DNA of 64,000 nucleotides from JAICKN01 sp036489565 (GTDB lineage Bacteria > Acidobacteriota > Terriglobia > Terriglobales > Acidobacteriaceae): NCBI GenBank assembly GCA_036489565.1, contig DASXFN010000016.1, positions 1 to 64,000 of the forward strand, read 5' to 3'. The notes under the pieces are model-generated. The model worked only from the letters and a program-made list of their open reading frames with translations. It ran no database searches and had not been told where the DNA came from. Both the position numbers and the translations under genes were made by a program. Each line of letters starts with the position of its first letter. Positions within the stretch are counted from its first letter, which is position 1. Shown piece by piece: positions 59,767 to 64,000 of the stretch.

Positions 59767-60537
59767 TCAGAAGGTCGTACTCCGTGGAGTGCCAGCGCGA
59801 GGCTCGATGAGGCGGGAGACTTCCTTGATAAGGTCTTCGGGTTCCACGTCCCCCTTTCGCAGCCATGCGTCAACAACTGCTCCTTCGCCGGGCAAGGATG
59901 CAAAGCCGGAGAGCATCACAATAGGTATTCGAGGACGCAAGCGCTTCATCTCCGTGGCCACGGCAGTGCCGTTCATCCCCGAGAGGAAATAGTCCAGCAC
60001 CACGGCATCAACCTGGTGCGCGCGGAAAAGTTCCATTGCCTGGGCGCCAGACCGGGCTTTCAGCACGGCAAACCCTGCTGATTCGAATAGCTTCTCCCGC
60101 AGGGTAAGAATCCACTCTTCATCTTCCACGCACAGGATTGTTCTTGGCGGAGTGTTCGCGTGGGCTTGCCCTGTTTCGGAGCGCGCGAGCACGTTGGAAA
60201 CGGTTGAGAGCAGGACCTCGGGATCCTGACCCTTTTGCACGCGGCTGTCCAAAATATTCAGGAACGCCTCCGGCAATTGCCCAACCGCCGAGACCGCCAC
60301 CAGGGGAATCCTCGGATGCTTGCGTCGAAGCTTCTCCGCCAGTTCGTCGCCGTTCATCCCCGGCATCATGTAGTCCAGCAATGCCAAATCGACGTTGGCG
60401 CCCTTCTCCAGCACTTCCAATGCTTCTGTCCCGGACCCGGCGGTCAAGACAGAGTACCCAGCCGCGCCGAGCAATAGTTTGCGTAGCTCTAGTGCGGAGG
60501 CATCATCATCGACGCAAAGTATGCATTTCATGGTCAT
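59767..60537 (-). CDS. Double-receiver response regulator without output domain
   Basis: A 256-residue protein made of two receiver domains only: REC1 about 3-118 with acceptor Asp55 (LALLDYMMPGMNG) and REC2 about 133-249 with Asp182 (AVVLDYFLSGMNG). Both keep the acidic pocket (VDDD; VEDEE) and switch Ser/Thr positions. There is no DNA-binding or enzymatic domain, so it may be a phosphate shuttle or sink. It is the first gene of the operon, its stop lies against the TonB-receptor start, and it belongs with the CHASE8 kinase at the other end. Confidence 0.85.
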   Translation of the reverse strand: MTMKCILCVDDDASALELRKLLLGAAGYSVLTAGSGTEALEVLEKGANVDLALLDYMMPGMNGDELAEKLRRKHPRIPLVAVSAVGQLPEAFLNILDSRVQKGQDPEVLLSTVSNVLARSETGQAHANTPPRTILCVEDEEWILTLREKLFESAGFAVLKARSGAQAMELFRAHQVDAVVLDYFLSGMNGTAVATEMKRLRPRIPIVMLSGFASLPGEGAVVDAWLRKGDVEPEDLIKEVSRLIEPRAGTPRSTTF

Positions 60538-60799
60538 TAGGTATTTAGGTGGAGAAGCATCATTGCAATTCGCGCCGGTCTAAGCCATACAGGGTTTACT
60601 GGATAACTACTTAGTAATCATGACCCCCGCATTTTTCAACCTTTTTCTTTTTGTCCTTGTTTTGACACGAGTGTGGCTCGATGAACACAAAAGCTGCACT
60701 CAGCTTTCTAACTAACAACCGTGTATTCAATGGTTTGGAGGTTGGTTGCCATTCTGCATGTCTTCTCTGCGAAGCGTAAATCAGCAAAGGAGCAACGCA

Positions 60800-60961
60800 A
60801 TGCAACTCTTTATGACAGCACTGGCGGTAATTGCAGGCATGACGTTTTCACTGGCCATCGCTATATCGGTCGAAGAATTGGTGTTTGGAAAGGTGTTTGG
60901 CTTTATGTCCCGGCGCATGGTTATGCAAGTCGTGCAAGTAAAGTCCGAGTCACGGAATTAA
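60800..60961 (+). CDS. Small membrane protein ahead of the SPFH gene
   Basis: A 53-residue protein with one hydrophobic helix (about 3-24, LFMTALAVIAGMTFSLAIAISV) and an amphipathic basic end. The AAAGGAG ribosome site lies seven bases before the ATG (60786-60792). 47 bases separate it from the SPFH gene, so they are probably cotranscribed. No known family. Confidence 0.6.
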   Translation: MQLFMTALAVIAGMTFSLAIAISVEELVFGKVFGFMSRRMVMQVVQVKSESRN

Positions 60962-61008
60962 TTGGCGGAGTTAATTAGCTGGAATTTTTGGCTAATAGGA
61001 GATCTCGT

Positions 61009-62331
61009 ATGTTGTTCCTGAAATACCTGCTGATGTGGGGCGGCATCGGAATGATCGTGGTCGCAATGGGAACTCTCGCCCGCGATCTTTATCTTGAAGT
61101 GAATTACAAAATGGCGACTGCTACCGACGGTCCGGGGCCGTTTCCTACCGAACCGAAGGTCCGTTGGCGTGTGGCCGTCGCGCTAGGCGCGCTGGCCTGG
61201 GGACCGATTCTGCTGGCACTGGGAATTATCGTTGTTCCCAGCGGCATGGCCGGGGTCCGTGTGAGCCAGACCAGCGGGACATTGGCCGGCACGCTCTATC
61301 CCGGAGCGCACTTCGTCACCCCACTGGTAGAAAATGTCGTGCTCTTCGATACGCGCGATCAGTTGTTCACCACCGGCCAATTGGAAGATGGAAAGGTGCT
61401 TTCCGATAAAGCGAAGGTCGAGCCGCTCGACGTCCAGGCGAAAGAAGGGCTCACGCTCGGGCTTGCGATCACAGTACGTTACCGCCTCGACCCCGCTCAT
61501 CTGGATTACATTCAGAGCAACCTGCCGCAGCCGGTGGAGCGGGAAATTGTTCCCGCCGTGGTTGCCAGCGCATGGCGCGAGTTGGTGCCTAATTACACTG
61601 TTCGGGATGTGTTTGCCACCAAACGGGAAGAAGTCCGCCGCCGCGCCGCGCAGGTCATCACCCAGAAGCTCGCCGCCGATGGAATCTTGGTGAAAGAAGT
61701 GATGCTCCGAGACATCCAATTGCCTCCGGAATATGCCCAGGGATTGGAAAGCCTTTTATTGAAGGAGCAGGAAAACGACCGCATGGGTGTGGAAACCGAA
61801 CTCAAGGAAAAAAACGTGAAGATTGCGGAACTTGAGGCCGAAGCCGAAAAGGCCCGGCAAGTCAAACAGGCCGAAGGCGAAGCGCGGGTAAAAGTTTTGG
61901 AAGCCAAGGGCGAAGCCGACGCCATGCAATATACGTTGCCGCTGAAGCAGAAACAGATTGAGCAATCCAAGCTGGAAGCCGAGGCCCGCAAGGAAGCGAC
62001 GGTGCAGAATGCCGAAGCCATGGCACAGGCGAAGGTGATTGACAGCAAAGCGGAAATGGAGCGGCGAAAGATGCTGGCCGAAGCCGAGGCCGATCGTATC
62101 CGGGTGACGGCTGTGGCTGATGCCGAACGGATGAAGAGTGAAGGAGCCATCCTAAAACAGAACCCATTGCTCATCAACAAAATCGTGGCCGAACGTCTGT
62201 CGGATAAGTTGCAGATCATGATGGTGCCCTCCGACGGCAAGTTCTTCTTCGCCAATGATGTGCTGCACAGCATGAACATGGCGAACCAGGCTGGCCAGGC
62301 AGATGAAGCGCAAGAGCCACAGCAGAAGTAG
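61009..62331 (+). CDS. SPFH/Band 7 (stomatin/flotillin-like) membrane protein
   Basis: A 440-residue membrane-organising protein. Two N-terminal hydrophobic segments (about 3-25 and 55-78), the SPFH domain (about 80-255: VPSGMAGVRVSQTSG..YPGAHFVTPLVENVVLFDTRDQ; VKEVMLRDIQLPPEYAQGLESLLLKEQENDR) and a long coiled coil rich in Glu/Ala/Lys (about 256-400: AEAEKARQVKQAEGEARVKVLEAKGEADAM). ATG at 61009 has AGGAG seven bases before it; a TTG seven codons upstream is open. Probably assembles membrane microdomains or large rings. Confidence 0.85.
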   Translation: MLFLKYLLMWGGIGMIVVAMGTLARDLYLEVNYKMATATDGPGPFPTEPKVRWRVAVALGALAWGPILLALGIIVVPSGMAGVRVSQTSGTLAGTLYPGAHFVTPLVENVVLFDTRDQLFTTGQLEDGKVLSDKAKVEPLDVQAKEGLTLGLAITVRYRLDPAHLDYIQSNLPQPVEREIVPAVVASAWRELVPNYTVRDVFATKREEVRRRAAQVITQKLAADGILVKEVMLRDIQLPPEYAQGLESLLLKEQENDRMGVETELKEKNVKIAELEAEAEKARQVKQAEGEARVKVLEAKGEADAMQYTLPLKQKQIEQSKLEAEARKEATVQNAEAMAQAKVIDSKAEMERRKMLAEAEADRIRVTAVADAERMKSEGAILKQNPLLINKIVAERLSDKLQIMMVPSDGKFFFANDVLHSMNMANQAGQADEAQEPQQK

Positions 62332-62442
62332 GCCAAAAGCGTCTGCCATAAGTCTGGCGATATACGCAGCTGCACGGTGTCTATCAAATGGGAGAAGAGT
62401 TCGGCGAGGCAAAGCATGCGCGGAAAAATGCAGCTTACGGTT

Positions 62443-62448
62443 TATAAT
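62443..62448 (+). promoter_or_regulatory. TATAAT box just before the unknown exported protein
   Basis: A perfect TATAAT, 15 bases before the ATG at 62464. No -35 and no ribosome site are seen. It argues against the upstream ATG at 62428. Confidence 0.45.
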
Positions 62449-62463
62449 TCGCGCAATCCTCGA

Positions 62464-63681
62464 ATGCCTTCACGTCCAATTCGCCGATCTCTTCTTTTTT
62501 CCCTTTTGCTGATAATTGTTTCGGGCTGGGCTGCCGCGCAGACGCCGAATTGGCATACCCCGGAACAGCAGTTGGCGGAGAAAATTTCCGCAGTGACCGG
62601 TCCTGGCGCGATCTCTCTTGAATTGGCCAACCGCTCTTCGCTCAACCGCACGCAAGCGGAAGAAATCCATCGCGGGCTTTTGCAAGAGCTTTCTTCGCTG
62701 GGGCTGCGTTCGGTCGCTCCGGAGGAAGCGGCCGCGACCGTGAATATTTCGCTCTCCGAAAATCTGCGGGAATACGTGTGGACCGCCCAAATTTTGCAGG
62801 GGAAAAATGAACCCGCCGTAGTCATGATTTCGCTTCCACGAAGTTCGGCTACCGATTCCGGCCATGCAACGCCGGCAATCGTTTTGCGGAGAACATTGCT
62901 ATGGTCCCAGCCGGGCCGCATTCTTGATGCTGCCGTGCTGAGCGGCAACCCGCAACGTCTGCTCGTGCTGGATGCGAACAGCGTCAACATTTATCAAATG
63001 CAGTCTGGGCACTGGCAAGCGCAGCAGGCGCTTCCCATCTACCATTCACGCCCATGGCCACGCGATCTTCGCGGCAGGCTGGTGCTTAGGAAAGACCATT
63101 TGCTGGACGCATATCTGCCCGGGGTATTTTGCACGAGCGCCGCGGGCGTTTCGCTAACGTGCCACGAGAGTGACGATCCCTGGCCGCTGGGATCGGAAGA
63201 ATTGCGCTTAAACGCATTTTTCGCGCCCGCGCGAAATTTCTTTACCGGCGCGCTTACTCCCGGTGTAGGGAAGCAAACGTCAGCGTCCGCTTTTTTCGCA
63301 GCGGCTTCTTTGCCGCGCGATCGTTATGCGCTGTGGCTGTTCACCACAACCGATGGCCAATTGCATTTGCTGGACGGTTTTACCGACCAGACCGCCGCTA
63401 CCGATTGGGGCAGCGAAATCGCCAGCGTGCACAGCGGATGCGGATCAGGATGGCAGGTGCTGGCAACCGCGAAAGACAGTAATGATAGTAAAAACGACAG
63501 CCTGCGGATTTTCGAGGTCCCTGATCGCGAACCTTTTTTGATTGGCCAGCCCACGGAATTTCGCGGAGAAATTACCGCGCTGTGGCCGCAGACCGATGGC
63601 GCCAGCGCAGTCGCCGTGTTGCACGATTCCAGCAAGGGAGAATATGAAGCGTACCAGCTTACTCTGGCTTGCGATCAATAG
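62464..63681 (+). CDS. Exported protein of unknown function
   Basis: A 405-residue protein. A signal peptide (about 3-26, SRPIRRSLLFSLLLIIVSGWAAAQ) is followed by a helical region (about 30-75) with a SLNRTQAEEIHRGLLQELSSLGLRSV segment, then a beta-rich part (about 80-405) in which repeated strand patterns (RLLVLDANSVNIYQMQSGHWQAQ; LWLFTTTDGQLHLLDGF; LRIFEVPD) suggest a propeller-like fold. No enzyme motif recognised. Its last 38 bases overlap the solute-binding-protein gene, suggesting a unit, perhaps with a transporter beyond the window. Confidence 0.65.
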   Translation: MPSRPIRRSLLFSLLLIIVSGWAAAQTPNWHTPEQQLAEKISAVTGPGAISLELANRSSLNRTQAEEIHRGLLQELSSLGLRSVAPEEAAATVNISLSENLREYVWTAQILQGKNEPAVVMISLPRSSATDSGHATPAIVLRRTLLWSQPGRILDAAVLSGNPQRLLVLDANSVNIYQMQSGHWQAQQALPIYHSRPWPRDLRGRLVLRKDHLLDAYLPGVFCTSAAGVSLTCHESDDPWPLGSEELRLNAFFAPARNFFTGALTPGVGKQTSASAFFAAASLPRDRYALWLFTTTDGQLHLLDGFTDQTAATDWGSEIASVHSGCGSGWQVLATAKDSNDSKNDSLRIFEVPDREPFLIGQPTEFRGEITALWPQTDGASAVAVLHDSSKGEYEAYQLTLACDQ

Positions 63682-64000
63682 CCTCGCGCTGGCTAGCCTG
63701 GCGGTGGCGAGTCTCACGATAACGACCGTCGCGCGGGCGGCTACGCGCCCTCACTATGGCGGCGTTCTGCGGCTGGCGATTGCCGGGCCCGTCTCTTCGC
63801 TCGATCCTGCCGACGCTTCCAATGTTTCGGGGCAGACTGCCATCCAGCACATTGCTCCTTTGCTTTTTAATACCCTCACCACGTTGGATGATCGCGGCGA
63901 GGCTCAACCGTCATTGGCCCTAGCCTGGAAGTCGGACTTTAGTTCGCAACACTGGGAGTTTCAACTGCGGCCCGGAATTGCATTCTCTGACGGAACACCG
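63644..64000 (+). CDS. ABC-transporter solute-binding protein (SBP family 5), partial
   Basis: The first 119 residues of a gene cut by the window end. A signal peptide (about 1-33, with LLWLAINSLALASLAVASLTITTVARAA) is followed by PHYGGVLRLAIAGPVSSLDPADAS and QPSLALAWKSDFSSQHWEFQLRPGIAFSDGTP, the standard opening of family-5 oligopeptide/nickel-type binding proteins (GG.lr......slDP..., L.fkLR.gvkFsdGtp). Starts inside the previous gene, with AAGGGAG close before the ATG. The rest is off the window. Confidence 0.8.
   Translation, partial: MKRTSLLWLAINSLALASLAVASLTITTVARAATRPHYGGVLRLAIAGPVSSLDPADASNVSGQTAIQHIAPLLFNTLTTLDDRGEAQPSLALAWKSDFSSQHWEFQLRPGIAFSDGTP

Noticed and set aside
60538..60799. 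Sigma54-type promoter before the double-receiver gene
   Set aside because: A TGGC and a TTGCA are present on the minus strand, but spacing between the GG and GC pairs is far too long.

Overview
The window is chromosomal DNA from a Gram-negative, moderately GC-rich bacterium, most likely an Acidobacteriota member of the Terriglobia. This is inference from gene style: Tat-exported glycosidases, an outer-membrane TonB receptor, KDO-pathway genes, dispersed GTCATCCTGAGCG-type repeats and an Rrf2-sufBCDSUT operon. No rRNA, tRNA, CRISPR array or complete insertion sequence was seen. The left two thirds is mostly core genes. Accessory DNA is concentrated at 9.9-14.4 kb, with small patches at 34.4-35.2 kb and 49.7-60.5 kb.

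Layout. 0-3 kb: LOG-family protein, rpmE, purD-purE. 3.2-6.8 kb: a manganese block (DtxR/MntR-like regulator, mntH, a UspA-like protein, an outer-membrane protein), then acnA to 9.9 kb. 9.9-14.4 kb: accessory stretch with a ribbon-helix-helix/partner gene pair, a lone protein with a DUF262/ParB-like DGxQR motif, a small zinc-ribbon protein, several REP-like repeats, a pseudogene split by one of those repeats, a W/G/H-repeat exported protein, a small acetyltransferase and a decayed SGNH-hydrolase tail. 15.0-22.3 kb: the phosphate regulon phoB-phoR, pstS, pstC-pstA-pstB-phoU on the minus strand, with GTTAA direct repeats at exact 11-bp spacing upstream of pstS and phoB and a weaker pair upstream of pstC. 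22.4-28.9 kb: an Rrf2 regulator and sufB-C-D-S-U-T on the plus strand, with a twin operator on the promoter.

29-44 kb: YihY-like membrane protein, a 1461-residue Lhr-type helicase, a PIN-toxin pair, a KdsC-like phosphatase, a TPR lipoprotein-like or periplasmic protein, a bifunctional penicillin-binding protein, a CPA2 antiporter, a KdsD/KpsF isomerase and a two-pore-helix ion channel. 44-49.6 kb: a minus-strand catabolic operon (carboxyltransferase, small membrane protein, HMG-CoA lyase, enoyl-CoA hydratase, thioesterase, histidine ammonia-lyase). Its core fits the last three steps of leucine breakdown. 49.7-55.5 kb: a membrane mannosyltransferase-like protein and three exported glycoside hydrolases (an alpha/alpha-barrel enzyme, GH28 and GH10). 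55.6-60.5 kb: a tightly packed four-gene operon (double-receiver protein, TonB-dependent receptor, YfiR, histidine kinase) that looks like a complete outer-membrane-to-cytoplasm signalling line. 60.8-64 kb: a 53-residue membrane protein, an SPFH protein, an exported protein of unknown function and the start of an ABC-transporter solute-binding protein cut by the window end.

System-level points: several genes have a TATAAT-like box 7-10 bases before the start codon and no Shine-Dalgarno sequence, suggesting leaderless transcription. The two best candidates for something undescribed are the receptor-YfiR-kinase-double receiver operon and the lone DGxQR protein in the 10-12 kb islet.
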